A stretch of DNA of 47,732 bases from Verrucomicrobiota bacterium (GCA_016871755.1 VHCJ01000023.1:1-47732), one strand, 5' to 3'; positions 34,822-47,416 are shown, counted from the stretch's first letter. Notes: generated from the letters alone by a model not told the origin. Translations and numbers: made by a program.

Positions 34822-36654
34822 GTGACCGATTCCCTGCTGATCTCCCTGAACACCACCTTCGGCTACGACCGTTTCCGGCCGTTGCAACGGGAGATCATCG
34901 AGGCGCACCTCGACGGCCGGGACGTCTTCGCCCTCCTTCCGACCGGCGGGGGCAAGTCCCTCTGCTTCCAGTTGCCCGCCCTGGTTCGACCGGGGCTCAC
35001 GGTCGTGGTCTCACCGCTGATCGCGCTGATGAAGGACCAAGTCGACCAACTGCAGGCCAGCGGTGTGGCGGCGACCTTCCTGAACTCGTCCCTGACGTCG
35101 GCGGAGGCGCGGACCCGCATGGCCGGCCTGCACCGCGGCGAGTGGCGCATCGTGTACGTCGCCCCCGAGCGGCTGATGCTCGACAACTGGCAGGAGAATC
35201 TCCGGTCGTGGAACGTGGCGGCCTTCGCGATCGACGAGGCTCACTGTGTGTCGGAATGGGGGCACGACTTCCGGCCGGAATACCGCCAGCTTTCCAAGCT
35301 CCGGGACCTGCTGCCGGACGTGCCATTCATGGCCCTGACCGCCACCGCGACGGAGCGCGTGCGGGCCGACATCATCGAACACCTGCGCCTGCGCGACCCC
35401 GCCGTCTTCGTCGCCAGCTTCAACCGCCCCAACCTGACCTACCGGGTGCTGCCGAAGGACCAGCCGCAGCGCCAGCTGCTGGAATTCCTCCGCACGCGCT
35501 CCGGCGAGAGCGGCATCGTCTACTGCGCCTCCCGCGCCGCGACCGAGACCGTCGCCGAGGCGCTGGCCGGCCGCGGACACCTCGCCCGCCCCTACCACGC
35601 CGGACTCGAACCCGAGGAACGCGCGCGCAACCAGGAGCTTTTCCTCCGCGACGAGGTCCGCATCGTCTGCGCCACCATCGCGTTCGGCATGGGCATCAAC
35701 AAGCCCAACGTCCGCTGGGTCGTCCACTACGACCTGCCGAAGAACATCGAGGGCTACTACCAGGAGACCGGCCGCGCCGGCCGCGACGGGTTGCCTGGCG
35801 ACTGCCTGCTCCTTTTCAGTCCCGGCGACATCGCCAAGCAGACCCACTTCCTCGACGAAATCACCGACCCTCACGAGCAGCAGGTCGCCCGGACTCAGCT
35901 CCGCCAGATCGTCCACTACGCCGAGTCCGCCGGCTGCCGCCGACGCGAGCTCCTCGCGTACTTCGGCGAGGAGTTCCCCCTCGACGCCTGCGGCGCCTGC
36001 GACAACTGCCTCGAGCCGCGCGAGACGTACGACGGCACCCTCGTCGCCCAGAAGCTCCTGTCCTGCGTCTACCGCATCCGGCAGGCCAGCGGCTTCGGAG
36101 TCGGCCTGAATCACCTCGCGGAGGTCCTGACCGGGGCCGACACGGACAAGATCCGGCGGTGGCAGCATGATCAACTCTCCACCTTCGGGATCGGCCGCGA
36201 TCTGCCGCGACCCGCCTGGACCGCCATCGGCCGCGAGTTGCTGCGCTTGGGCCTGCTCACGTTGAGCGAGGGGGAGTACCCCGTGGTCCAACCGACAAAT
36301 GAGGGCATCGAGGCCCTGCGGTCCCGCCGGCTGATCACCCTGACCAAGCCGATGGAACTGCCGAAGGCCCGCCGGTCCGTGCGCCGCGCGGGCGAGATCG
36401 CGTGCGACGAGATTCTCTTCGAGCGTCTGCGCGCGCTGCGCAAGCGCCTCGCCGACGAGCGCCAGGTCCCGGCCTACGTGGTGTTCGGGGACACGACGCT
36501 TCGGCAGATGGCGCGCGTCTACCCGACCTCCGTGGCGGCGATGCAGGGCATCACCGGCATGGGCGAAAAGAAGCGCGCGGAGTTCGGCGACGCCTTCGCC
36601 GCGGCCGTCGCCGAGTATGTCCAGCAGCAGGGCCGCCAGTCGTTCAACGACTGA
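34822..36654 (+). CDS. recQ: ATP-dependent DNA helicase RecQ
   Basis: A 610-residue 3'-5' helicase used in recombination and repair. Motifs seen are LLPTGGGKSLCFQLPA (Walker A), VVVSPLIALMKDQV, IDEAHCVSEWGHDFRPEY (DEAH), FMALTATATERV, IAFGMGINKPNVRWVVHYD and QETGRAGRDG. The zinc-binding Cys set is CRRRELLAYFG...CGACDNC. A winged-helix region and a C-terminal HRDC domain (about 530-605) complete it. The start is a GTG preceded by GGGAG. It is full length for RecQ. Confidence 0.96.
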   Translation: MTDSLLISLNTTFGYDRFRPLQREIIEAHLDGRDVFALLPTGGGKSLCFQLPALVRPGLTVVVSPLIALMKDQVDQLQASGVAATFLNSSLTSAEARTRMAGLHRGEWRIVYVAPERLMLDNWQENLRSWNVAAFAIDEAHCVSEWGHDFRPEYRQLSKLRDLLPDVPFMALTATATERVRADIIEHLRLRDPAVFVASFNRPNLTYRVLPKDQPQRQLLEFLRTRSGESGIVYCASRAATETVAEALAGRGHLARPYHAGLEPEERARNQELFLRDEVRIVCATIAFGMGINKPNVRWVVHYDLPKNIEGYYQETGRAGRDGLPGDCLLLFSPGDIAKQTHFLDEITDPHEQQVARTQLRQIVHYAESAGCRRRELLAYFGEEFPLDACGACDNCLEPRETYDGTLVAQKLLSCVYRIRQASGFGVGLNHLAEVLTGADTDKIRRWQHDQLSTFGIGRDLPRPAWTAIGRELLRLGLLTLSEGEYPVVQPTNEGIEALRSRRLITLTKPMELPKARRSVRRAGEIACDEILFERLRALRKRLADERQVPAYVVFGDTTLRQMARVYPTSVAAMQGITGMGEKKRAEFGDAFAAAVAEYVQQQGRQSFND

Positions 36655-36795
36655 CCCGCGGGCGGACGGGCGGCGGATCGCCTCACGCCATTCGCGCCGC
36701 CGCCACGAGCGGGCGCAACGATCGCCCTGCCGCAGTGCCGGAGTCCCGGAGCGGCGTCCCCACCCCTGGCAGGCGCGGGAATCAAGACGCCGGCC

Positions 36796-38715
36796 TCACC
36801 AGTCGCGCTCCACTCCCAAGAACGCACCCCAAGGCAGTTGCGGGAAGCCGTGGATCTCCTCGTAGCGTTCATCGAGCGCGTTCTCGATTCGTCCGCGCAT
36901 CCGCCAACCGGGAGCAATCCGCCACTGGGCATGGAGACGCACGACGCTGAAGTCCTCCCCGTCCACCGTCGCGAAGGTCCGCGCGTGCACATCCCGTCGA
37001 TCCGCCACCAGTCGCAGGCCCGCGCCCAGCGAAAGGCGGGCACCGAAGTCGCGGAGAAGGTCCGCCGTCGCGCTGTGCCGCGGACGCCGCAGGAGGCGCT
37101 GGCCGGTGCTGCGACTCCCGGCCTCCAGGTAGGTGTAGGCGAGGCGGGAGTCGAGGCCCGCCGGACCGCGCCAACGGCCCGTCAGCTCGATCCCACGCGT
37201 CACCGCCCGGCCGACGTTGGCGACCGAGCTCGGAGTCCGGGAGAAGTCCGAGACGATGAGGTCGACGAAGCGGTTGTCGAAGACTGTCACTCCCAGCGTG
37301 ACCGCGCTGCCGGCGAGCGAGAGATCGGCCCCGACATCGCCGCCGCGGGCGCGCTCGGGGCGCAGCGCCCGGTTGCCGACGTAGAAGGCGCTGACCCCGT
37401 AGAGGTCGAGGAAGCTCGGCGACCGGAACGCCGTGCCCCACGAGGCCCGCAGCTTGAGCAGGTTCGGAACGGCGGCCCACGCGGCCGTCGCCCGGCCGGT
37501 CGCATGCCGGCCAAACGTGTCGAAGTCGTCGAGCCGCGCGCCGGCAGTCAGATGCACGCTCGCGTGAGGTTGGAACTCGTCCTGGACGAAAAACGCCAGC
37601 AGCGACTGTGAACGGTCGATTGCGCCAAAGCCGGTGTTCACGGTGTGATTCGCCTCCGCCGTCGTGCCAAACGTCACCCGGTGGTCGGCCAGCCCGGCGT
37701 ACGTGTTCTGCCAGTCGAGCACGGCGCGCCGGTTCGTCACCACGGTGAGCTGGGTCGGTCGGCCGGGACTGGGATTCTCCGACTCGAAGCGGCGCGACTG
37801 CCCGCCCAGCACGAGATGGGAGGTGCCGGCATCGCCCCAACGCAGGTGAGTGAAGGCCGTGGCCAGCCAGTTGCTCTCCCGCTCCGCGTTATCCGGGTCA
37901 TTGGTGAACCGCGTGCCCGGCGAACCGTACCGGCCTTCAAACCCGCGGAGGGTCGCTCCGACGGCCACCCGCGATGAAACGACGCGGTCGAGGCGGGCGG
38001 TGAGATTTCCGCTGCGGAAAGCATTATTCACCCGGTCGTTGTCCGTCCGGCCCGCCTGGAGCGCGACGTTGAAGGCCCACGGTCCGGGTGCACCCTGGGC
38101 GGCCCACGCGGTCTGCCACGTGCCAAAGGAGCCGGCCTCGACGGCGACGCGCTGACGGACCGGTCCCTCGCCGCGCTGCGAACGCAGCGACACCACGCCA
38201 CCGACCGCCTCGCCGCCGTACAAGGTGCTCTGCGGCCCGTGCGCCACCTCCAGGCTGTCGCAGGCCGACACGCACGCGCCGCCAAGGAACACGGCGTAGT
38301 CCGTGTTGGGGTCGTTGAAGCGCAGGCCATCGACGAGGAAGAGGGTCTGGTTGGAATTCGCCCCGCGCAGGAAGATGGCCGTGCTGGCCCCCGGTTGCCC
38401 GGACGCGGAGACGGGCAGACCGAGGAGGCCGAGCGCGCCGGCGAATCCGGAGACCTGGCGGCGCGCCAATTCGTCGGCCGAGAGATGATCCACCACGCTG
38501 CCCGACTCACCCGGACGGACCGGGGTGCGGGTCGCCGTGATCACGAACGGATCGAGGTCCGGGGCGGCCGCGAGCGACGAAGGTGTACCCGCCGCGCCTT
38601 CAGCCGCAGCCAGCGAGCAGCCTCCGATCACCGCGAAGGCGGCGAGACGGGCGCGGCGCAGCGCGCGGACGCAGGAGCGGCCGCCACCCGCCGAGGGGGG
38701 GAGAACAAGGGTCAT
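36796..38715 (-). CDS. BtuB-like TonB-dependent outer membrane receptor
   Basis: A 639-residue TonB-dependent receptor. After a signal peptide (to about residue 40) comes DPFVITATRTPVRPGESG, a TonB-box-like segment similar to the BtuB start. A plug domain follows (IFLRGANSNQTLFLVDGLRFND and SLEVAHGPQSTLYGGEAVGG), then a barrel ending in FLGVERDW with a terminal aromatic residue. The cobalamin riboswitch in front of it strongly suggests that the substrate is vitamin B12 or a related corrinoid. The start at 38715 (MTLVLPPSAGG) is preferred over an upstream TTG. Confidence 0.88.
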   Translation of the reverse strand: MTLVLPPSAGGGRSCVRALRRARLAAFAVIGGCSLAAAEGAAGTPSSLAAAPDLDPFVITATRTPVRPGESGSVVDHLSADELARRQVSGFAGALGLLGLPVSASGQPGASTAIFLRGANSNQTLFLVDGLRFNDPNTDYAVFLGGACVSACDSLEVAHGPQSTLYGGEAVGGVVSLRSQRGEGPVRQRVAVEAGSFGTWQTAWAAQGAPGPWAFNVALQAGRTDNDRVNNAFRSGNLTARLDRVVSSRVAVGATLRGFEGRYGSPGTRFTNDPDNAERESNWLATAFTHLRWGDAGTSHLVLGGQSRRFESENPSPGRPTQLTVVTNRRAVLDWQNTYAGLADHRVTFGTTAEANHTVNTGFGAIDRSQSLLAFFVQDEFQPHASVHLTAGARLDDFDTFGRHATGRATAAWAAVPNLLKLRASWGTAFRSPSFLDLYGVSAFYVGNRALRPERARGGDVGADLSLAGSAVTLGVTVFDNRFVDLIVSDFSRTPSSVANVGRAVTRGIELTGRWRGPAGLDSRLAYTYLEAGSRSTGQRLLRRPRHSATADLLRDFGARLSLGAGLRLVADRRDVHARTFATVDGEDFSVVRLHAQWRIAPGWRMRGRIENALDERYEEIHGFPQLPWGAFLGVERDW

Positions 38716-38864
38716 GTTGCCGATTTCCAAGCCGCCGCACCGTCGCGTCCGGGGACGCCGTGGCGGGGCCGAGGGTCATTGATGCGATGAACGAATGCCG
38801 CCGCGCGCAGGACGCGCTGCTGCAGGGCCTCCGGGATGGATATTCGGACTCCGCATTTCCCGCG

Positions 38865-39050
38865 AAGGAGCCCCTTGCAGGTCTCCTCCGCCTCCTCGCC
38901 CCCGCCTTCACCGACCGGTCAGGGTCGATTGGCTTTGCCCACGTCGTTCGCCGACGCGGTGGGGGTCTGTCATGCGATACCGCAGCGCAACTGTGGCCGG
39001 CTCTCACGGCCTTCCCCTGTTCCCGAAAGGTGGAAAGAACACGAACGTGA
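38865..39050 (-). promoter_or_regulatory. Cobalamin riboswitch controlling the TonB receptor
   Basis: On the minus strand, AACAGGGGAAGGCCGTGAGA leads to a region with TTGCGCTGCGGTATCG; both resemble the core of the E. coli btuB riboswitch (AGGGAATCCAGTGCGAATC and GACGCGCAGCGGTAAGG). The 3' B12-box-like segment is GGAGGAGACCTGCAAGG, matching the CAGGAGACCTGCC type. The order, spacing (about 175 nt) and location before a BtuB-like gene all agree. Pairing of the outer stem and the expression platform were not resolved. Confidence 0.82.
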
Positions 39051-39173
39051 GGAGCCAATACAGCCCCCATCCGGGTGCAAGCATGAACTCGCCGCGGGCG
39101 GATTCGATCGCCGCGTTCATCGCTTAGTCGTTGCTCTTAGGAACTTAACACGATCAAAGACGCTGCTTTTTCA

Positions 39174-39205
39174 TCATATCATCCCATTCAGATACGATGA
39201 TATGA
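39174..39205 (+). promoter_or_regulatory. Palindromic operator-like site upstream of metH
   Basis: TCATATCATC (39174-39183) and its exact complement GATGATATGA (39196-39205) form a 10-bp inverted repeat with a 12-base spacer, 40 bases before the metH start. The region is AT-rich. The shape (long AT-rich palindrome in front of methionine genes) is what ArsR-type S-adenosylmethionine/homocysteine regulators such as SahR bind. The regulator identity is inferred, not seen. Confidence 0.6.
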
Positions 39206-39244
39206 GGCTTGCAGGCCGTTCCGGAACTCGCCCATGCTTTCCCG

Positions 39245-40327
39245 GTGTCTGCACCGCTTCGCCGTCTCCTGACGCCTGACGCCTTCGCCGCCCTGTTTGA
39301 GGGCCGGATCGCCGTGCTCGACGGGGGGATAGGGTCGCTGATCCAGGGCTATGGCCTGAGCGAGGTTGATTTCCGCGGCGAGCGCTTCCGCGATCATGGC
39401 CACGATCTGAAGGGCAACAACGATCTGCTCTGCCTGACGCGCCCGGACGTGATCGAGGAAATCCACCGCCACTACCTCGAGGCCGGGGCGGACTTGATCG
39501 AGACCAACACGTTTAGCTCCACGTCGATTGCTCAGGCGGACTACCGGCTCGAGTCCGTCGTCACTGAGTTGAACCTCGCCGCCGTGGCCTGCGCGCGCCG
39601 GGCCGCTCACGCCGTCGCCGCCGCGCAGCCCGGCCGCCTTTGCGCCGTCGTCGGCGCGATCGGCCCGCTCAACCGCACGCTTTCGATGTCGCCGGACGTG
39701 AATCGCCCGGAGTACCGCGCCGTGACGTGGGCCCAGGTCGTCGCCGCCTACACCGAGCAGGTCCGCGCGCTGCTGACGGGCGGCGTGGATGCGCTGCTCG
39801 TCGAGACGATCTTTGACACGCTCAACGCCAAGGCCGCGATCTTCGCGATCGAGGAGGTCTTCGCGGAACTCGGCCAGCGTGTGCCGGTGATGATCAGCGT
39901 CACGATCACGGATGCGTCCGGCCGCACGCTGTCCGGCCAGACTCCCGAGGCCTTCTACACCAGCATCCGTCACGCGAACCCGTTTTCCGTCGGGATCAAT
40001 TGCGCCCTCGGCGGCCGCGCGATGCGGCCGTACCTTGAGGCGCTGTCGCGCATCGCGGATTGCCGGGTGACGTGCTACCCGAACGCGGGACTGCCGAACG
40101 CCTTCGGCGGCTACGATGAGTCGCCGGAGGAGATGGCCGCGGTGCTCGGCGAGTTCGCGCGCGCCGGCCTCGTGAACCTGGTCGGCGGCTGCTGCGGTTC
40201 CACGCCCGACCACATCCGCGCGATCGCCGCCGCCGTGCGCGGGGTCGCACCGCGGTCCGTCCCCACCCTTCCCCGCGCCCTGCGGCTGAGCGGACTCGAG
40301 CCGCTCACCGTCCTAGAGTCGCGCTGA
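39245..40327 (+). CDS. metH: Homocysteine S-methyltransferase half of split MetH
   Basis: A 360-residue protein equal to module 1 of cobalamin-dependent methionine synthase, which transfers a methyl group to homocysteine. Motifs: [48 protein letters not shown] (zinc Cys) and [15 protein letters not shown] (the paired zinc Cys). The GTG at 39245 was chosen; an in-frame TTG at 39209 falls just beyond the operator-like repeat. The rest of MetH is a separate gene starting 14 bases downstream, so the enzyme is split after module 1. Confidence 0.92.
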   Translation: MSAPLRRLLTPDAFAALFEGRIAVLDGGIGSLIQGYGLSEVDFRGERFRDHGHDLKGNNDLLCLTRPDVIEEIHRHYLEAGADLIETNTFSSTSIAQADYRLESVVTELNLAAVACARRAAHAVAAAQPGRLCAVVGAIGPLNRTLSMSPDVNRPEYRAVTWAQVVAAYTEQVRALLTGGVDALLVETIFDTLNAKAAIFAIEEVFAELGQRVPVMISVTITDASGRTLSGQTPEAFYTSIRHANPFSVGINCALGGRAMRPYLEALSRIADCRVTCYPNAGLPNAFGGYDESPEEMAAVLGEFARAGLVNLVGGCCGSTPDHIRAIAAAVRGVAPRSVPTLPRALRLSGLEPLTVLESR

Positions 40328-40341
40328 TTCCCCGTCCGATC

Positions 40342-43014
<2,673 letters not shown>

Positions 43015-43060
43015 CGCCCCCCCTCGGCCACGCGGAACGTCGCGGCCCGCCTTGTGCTTC

Positions 43061-43160
43061 GCCCCCGGTTCCACGCCCCGCCGCCTGGTTCGGAGCCTAG
43101 ACGCCTGGTTCCACGCCTGGCCGCCCGCTTCCGAGCACCGCCACCCCGTGGTTCCGAGGC
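43061..43160. repeat. Imperfect 20-bp tandem repeats upstream of the hydrolase gene
   Basis: In the 335-bp region between metH and the hydrolase gene, five degenerate units of the type CGCCTGGTTCCACGCCTGGC are arranged head to tail. The GGTTC/GCTTC core recurs at 43067, 43087, 43107, 43127 and 43150, a period of 20, 20, 20 and 23. The rest of the region (43015-43060, 43161-43349) holds nothing recognisable. Confidence 0.6.
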
Positions 43161-43349
43161 GCTTCGATCGCGGGGCGGACAGCCACCGCGGGTCCGCGTC
43201 GCCGATGGGCTGCCCCGCCCTTTCCCACGGAGGCCGTACCGCCCAGCCGCTCCGCACCGCAGCCACCTCCGCGGAGCGCGTTGGCCGCAACTCCGGCCGT
43301 GCCGCGAGCCGGCGCTTGCCGGGCGTCTCGACGGCACTACCTTCCCGGC

Positions 43350-44186
43350 ATGGCCTCCCTGCGATTGAGCCAGGCGCTGCTTCGCCGCCTCCGCCTCGGC
43401 ATGTTCTCGGCGCTCCTCGCGTCCCTGCCTGCTCTCCACGCGGCGGATGCGGCGCCCGTGAAGATCCTGCCGCTACCCGGGGAGACCTTCCTCGTGGACG
43501 GGCTGACCGCCTTCGTGATCCCCGCCAAGCCCAAGGCGCAGGGCGAAGGGCGCACGCCCTGGGTGTGGTATGCCCCTACCCTGCGCGGACTTCCGGACAA
43601 GGAGGAGCAGTGGCTCTTCACGCGGCTGACCGAGGCCGGGATCGCGATCGCCGGGATCGACGTCGGTGAATCCTTCGGCAGCCCCGAGGGGCGCGTCGGT
43701 TTCTCGGCGCTCTACGACGAACTGACGCAGCGCCGCACCTTCGCCCTCCGTCCGGTGCTCCTTGGGCGCAGCCGCGGCGGCCTGATGGCGCTGAACTGGG
43801 CGACTGAAAATCCGGAGAAGGTGGCGGCCTTCGCCGGCATCTATCCGGTCTGCAACCTCGTCAGCTACCCCGGTCTCGCCAAGGCCGCGCCGGCGTACGG
43901 ACTGACTCCGGCGCAGTTGGAGGCCCAGCTTGCGGAGCACAATCCCATCGACCGCCTCGCTCCGCTCGCCCGCGCCCGGGTCCCGCTGCTGATGATCCAC
44001 GGCGACATCGACACCTTGGTTCCGCTTGAGGACAACTCGCTCGAGGTCCGGACCCGCATCTTCGCGCTCGGCGGCCAGTGCCGCGTCATCATCGCCCGGG
44101 GTCAGGGACACAACCGCTGGGCTGGTTTCTTCCAGAACGAGGAACTGACGGACTTCGTGATCCGGCACGCCCGCCCGGCGCGCTGA
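43350..44186 (+). CDS. Secreted alpha/beta hydrolase
   Basis: A 278-residue protein with a signal peptide (about 1-32, [16 protein letters not shown]). The nucleophile elbow is [15 protein letters not shown] (G-x-S-x-G), with the acid in [12 protein letters not shown] and the His in [10 protein letters not shown], which gives a full Ser-Asp-His set. It is next to a sialic-acid-like locus and could be a de-esterifying or sugar-ester hydrolase, but the substrate is unknown. A second start at residue 18 is possible. Confidence 0.8.
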   Translation: MASLRLSQALLRRLRLGMFSALLASLPALHAADAAPVKILPLPGETFLVDGLTAFVIPAKPKAQGEGRTPWVWYAPTLRGLPDKEEQWLFTRLTEAGIAIAGIDVGESFGSPEGRVGFSALYDELTQRRTFALRPVLLGRSRGGLMALNWATENPEKVAAFAGIYPVCNLVSYPGLAKAAPAYGLTPAQLEAQLAEHNPIDRLAPLARARVPLLMIHGDIDTLVPLEDNSLEVRTRIFALGGQCRVIIARGQGHNRWAGFFQNEELTDFVIRHARPAR

Positions 44187-44302
44187 GCTAGGGACACCGC
44201 AGGCGAAAGCACCCGTCGCACCGCACGCGGTCGGTGTCGGCACGCTCGCCGGGTGTCGCAGCGCGTCCGCCGCGCGCCGCCGGTCCAATGTCCTCGGCGC
44301 GG

Positions 44303-46987
44303 TCAGGATGACCGACGCAGCGAGTGGATGGTGAGTCCCGCGATGCTCTTTTCCGGCGCGGGGATGACGCGACTGAGCAGCCACCCGAGGGACGTGCACG
44401 TGAGGAGGCCGATGGGCGCGTACGCATAGACCGCCAGCGGGTGGACGAGGCGGATCGCAAAGACGATCCCGGCGCTGAGCAGCGCCCCGGCGACGGCGCC
44501 CCGGCCATGAGCCGAGCGACTGAAGATTCCAAGCAGGAAGAGACCGGAGAGGCTGCCGCCGAGGAGGCCGATGATCTCGAGGAACGCGGTGTACAGCGAT
44601 CGCACCTCAAACGTGGAGATGAGGAGCGCACTCAACGTGCCGACGACACCGACGGCCAGCGTGCTGAGCCGGGCCACCTTGAAGTAGTGGGCCTCGGTCT
44701 CGCGGGGACGGAGGCGGCGGTGGAAGTCGGTCACGTAGGCCGTTGCGACGGAATTCATGCTGCTCGACAAGGTCGACTGCGCGGCGGCGAAGATGGCTGC
44801 GACCATGAGACCCGCTACGCCCATCGGCAGTTCGGAGAAGATGAAGAACGGAAAGATCGCATCGTTCTGCAGCCCGGGTTCCAGCCGTTCCGGCCGCTGC
44901 AGGTAGAACAGGTAGAGCCCCGTGCCGATCGCGAAGAACACGGCCTGGGCGGGAATCGCGATCAGCGCGTTCAGCCAAATGCCCCGGGCAGCCGCTCGCT
45001 CGGTGGGTGTGGTGACGTACCGCTGCACTACATCCTGACTGACGGTGTAGGGAAACAGGTTGTGGAACAGACTGCCGATGATGATCACCCAGCCCGAGGC
45101 GACGGAGAGGTCCCAGGACCAGTCGACGGACTCGAAAAAGCGCCCGGCGGCCGACGCGGTGCGCAGGGCCTCCCCGAGGCCGCCGTCGACCGACCAGATG
45201 ATGAAGCCCAGGCTGAACAACGCTCCGCCCATGAGGAGGAACGCCTGGGCGACATCCGTCCAGACGACCGCCTCGATCCCGCCCTCCATCGTGTAGACGA
45301 TGCACAGGACTCCCATAATCACGATGCACGTCTGCAGGTTGAAGTCGCTGACCGTGGACAACGCGAGGGCCGGCAGGTAGAGCACAACGGCGATCCGGCC
45401 GCACTGGTAGAGCATGAAGAGCGCGCTGCCGGCGAGGCGCGTGGCACCGTTGAAGCGGAGCTCGAGGTACTCGTAGGCGGACGTGACGTTCAGCCGCCGG
45501 TAGAAAGGCAGGAACACGAAGACGACGAGCGGCGTGACCAGAACGTAGGAGTTCGCGAGGAAGAACGCCCAGCCGTCCGCGTACCCATTCGCCGGGATCG
45601 CCATGAATGTGATCGAGCTCAGCAGGGTGGCAAAGATGCTCAGTCCGGCGGCCCACCACGGGATCCTCTGCCCCCCGCGGAAGAAGTCATCCGTGCCCTG
45701 ATTCCGCTTCGAGCACGCATAGCCGATCCACACCACCCCGGCGAGATACAGAGTCAGCACCGCGTAATTGAGCCAGCCGAAGCTGGCGCGCGCGGGCGCG
45801 GAGCGCAGCGCCCAGACCTCGGGCGACCGCACGCCCGGCCGGATCTCGCCGGAGGGCATGACGTAGGTGCCGCGCCACGCCACAAGTGGAGTCGCAACGT
45901 GCGCGGCCGGCATCGTTCCGGCACTGCGCCACGTATTCGTGATCGTGTGATAGATGAGGACCCGTCCGCCAAAGCCCGGGTGCCCCGCCGGAGGGACAAA
46001 GCCGACGCGGGTGCCGTCATCACCGCCCAGCACCACGACGCTGGATTGTCCGAGCGCGGGGGCCGGGCTGGGAGCCGCGACCACGGCGGTCGGGAGATCC
46101 GCCACCCGCTCCCACCCCCTGCCCGGCCGGTAGCGGTAGGCATCCCTGAGGTACTCCCGCGCCGGCTTGCCGTCCGGGCCGGGGCGAAGCGAGGCGCCGC
46201 TGAAGAGGAAGAACGAGCGGTCCTGCACCGCCGCCACCGCGAGCATCCGACCCGGACCGGGCCAGGGCTCGAGTTCCCGCCAGGCCGGTGCGGCGGACGA
46301 AAGATCAAGCGCCCAGAACGTGCGCAGCGCGGCGGACGAGTCCGGAGCCTCCGTGCCTCCGGCCACGTACAGCGTCGTGCCCAGCACCGCTCCGCTCAGG
46401 TTCGCCGCCGGACGGGGCAGCGCGGGCAGCGCCGCGGATTCGATTCGCCCGCCGACCCAGCGCAAACGGAATGCCTCGCCCGAGTGCCGGAGCGCGTCGC
46501 TCCCCCCGACGCAGACCATGCCGTCTGCGGTGGACACGGAAACGCCGTACGCGAGCGGATGCGGCAGGCGACCCGCCTCGCGCCACGCCCCGTCGGGGCG
46601 CTCCAGGACATAGATCGCATCGTGCCAGACCTTCGCCCCGCCGTCCCATGGCTTCGCGCCGGGAAAGTTCGCGCCGCCGGCGACGATCAGCGCCCCGTTG
46701 GAGGTGCCGCCGAAAGCCCCCGCCACGCCGTCGCGGTTGGGCAACTCCGGGAGCGGTGTCCACCGCAACGTCTCCAGCGCCGGATTCGCCGCCGCCGCTG
46801 CGGAGGTACCGGGTCCAACGAGTCCGGCCAGCAAGACCAACGCGACAAGGCAAACGCGCACCACTGAACCGCGCCACCCTTGCGTCCACGGACCCAGCCG
46901 ACGCTGAGAAGCGTTCCAAAACCGAGTCGCGCCGAGACCATTTACCTGCCGCAACACGGTCCGGCGTGCGCGAGTGGGGCCACTCAT
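44303..46987 (-). CDS. Fusion of NanM-type mutarotase (kelch) and sodium:solute symporter
   Basis: An 894-residue two-domain protein. A signal-like hydrophobic segment (about 42-64) precedes a six-bladed kelch-type beta-propeller (about 75-390; ALIVAGGANFPGAKPWDGG, YGVSVSTADGMVCVGGSDA, NTLYVAGGTE-like repeats). This propeller is the cyclically permuted mutarotase (NanM) type, an N-acetylneuraminate epimerase family. From about 400, SSS-family transporter segments follow (TDDFFRGGQRIPWWAAGLSI, SSITFMAIPANGYADGWAFFL, EYLELRFNGATRLAG). The fusion is known in Verrucomicrobia and relatives and suggests mutarotation coupled to Na+-driven uptake of sialic acid or a similar sugar. The start at 46987 is preferred over 47074. 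Confidence 0.88.
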   Translation of the reverse strand: MSGPTRARRTVLRQVNGLGATRFWNASQRRLGPWTQGWRGSVVRVCLVALVLLAGLVGPGTSAAAAANPALETLRWTPLPELPNRDGVAGAFGGTSNGALIVAGGANFPGAKPWDGGAKVWHDAIYVLERPDGAWREAGRLPHPLAYGVSVSTADGMVCVGGSDALRHSGEAFRLRWVGGRIESAALPALPRPAANLSGAVLGTTLYVAGGTEAPDSSAALRTFWALDLSSAAPAWRELEPWPGPGRMLAVAAVQDRSFFLFSGASLRPGPDGKPAREYLRDAYRYRPGRGWERVADLPTAVVAAPSPAPALGQSSVVVLGGDDGTRVGFVPPAGHPGFGGRVLIYHTITNTWRSAGTMPAAHVATPLVAWRGTYVMPSGEIRPGVRSPEVWALRSAPARASFGWLNYAVLTLYLAGVVWIGYACSKRNQGTDDFFRGGQRIPWWAAGLSIFATLLSSITFMAIPANGYADGWAFFLANSYVLVTPLVVFVFLPFYRRLNVTSAYEYLELRFNGATRLAGSALFMLYQCGRIAVVLYLPALALSTVSDFNLQTCIVIMGVLCIVYTMEGGIEAVVWTDVAQAFLLMGGALFSLGFIIWSVDGGLGEALRTASAAGRFFESVDWSWDLSVASGWVIIIGSLFHNLFPYTVSQDVVQRYVTTPTERAAARGIWLNALIAIPAQAVFFAIGTGLYLFYLQRPERLEPGLQNDAIFPFFIFSELPMGVAGLMVAAIFAAAQSTLSSSMNSVATAYVTDFHRRLRPRETEAHYFKVARLSTLAVGVVGTLSALLISTFEVRSLYTAFLEIIGLLGGSLSGLFLLGIFSRSAHGRGAVAGALLSAGIVFAIRLVHPLAVYAYAPIGLLTCTSLGWLLSRVIPAPEKSIAGLTIHSLRRSS

Positions 46988-47416
46988 TTCCGCCACGATG
47001 GCGAACCCTGGACTCGCTGCGAGCGTGAAAAGGTCTGGCCCAGCCTCGCCCCCAAAGTGCCGCCTGCGCGTCATCGCTCAGTGCGGCTAACTCAACCCTC
47101 AGGCGACCGCGAACCATCTGCGTTCCCCGGTCGCACTGGTTCCGGCAGCGAAGCACCGCGGAACGTTTGCCATCGCCGGAACCGGAATCACGTTCGCCGG
47201 AATGCTCGCCGGTGTCAGTTCCAACGGCGGCCTTTTCTGGCTGCACTCCCGCCGGAAGGCCCCCGACCAAACTCCGGGCCGCAACACCGTCTCCCGCGTC
47301 GGCTTCTTCAACGGCACCAAGGTCTCGATTGTCCTCCGCCACTCCGAGCCTTGCAGCGTCTTCAAGGGCCGGATCGCCACCTGCCTCCTGCGCGTAGCGC
47401 CCTTCTGGTTCTCAAC
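46988..47416. other. Divergent spacer between the symporter fusion and the broken hydrolase
   Basis: About 430 bp with no recognised gene. A plus-strand frame of 72 codons (47202-47420, MLAGVSSNGGLFWLHSRRKA) ends in TGA overlapping the ATG of the next gene, but the sequence has no known domain and low coding character. The region probably holds the divergent promoters of both flanking genes. Confidence 0.35.

Noticed and set aside
44324-46867. 847-codon plus-strand open frame over the symporter fusion
   Set aside because: Antisense shadow with no motif; the minus-strand protein has kelch repeats and transporter motifs.
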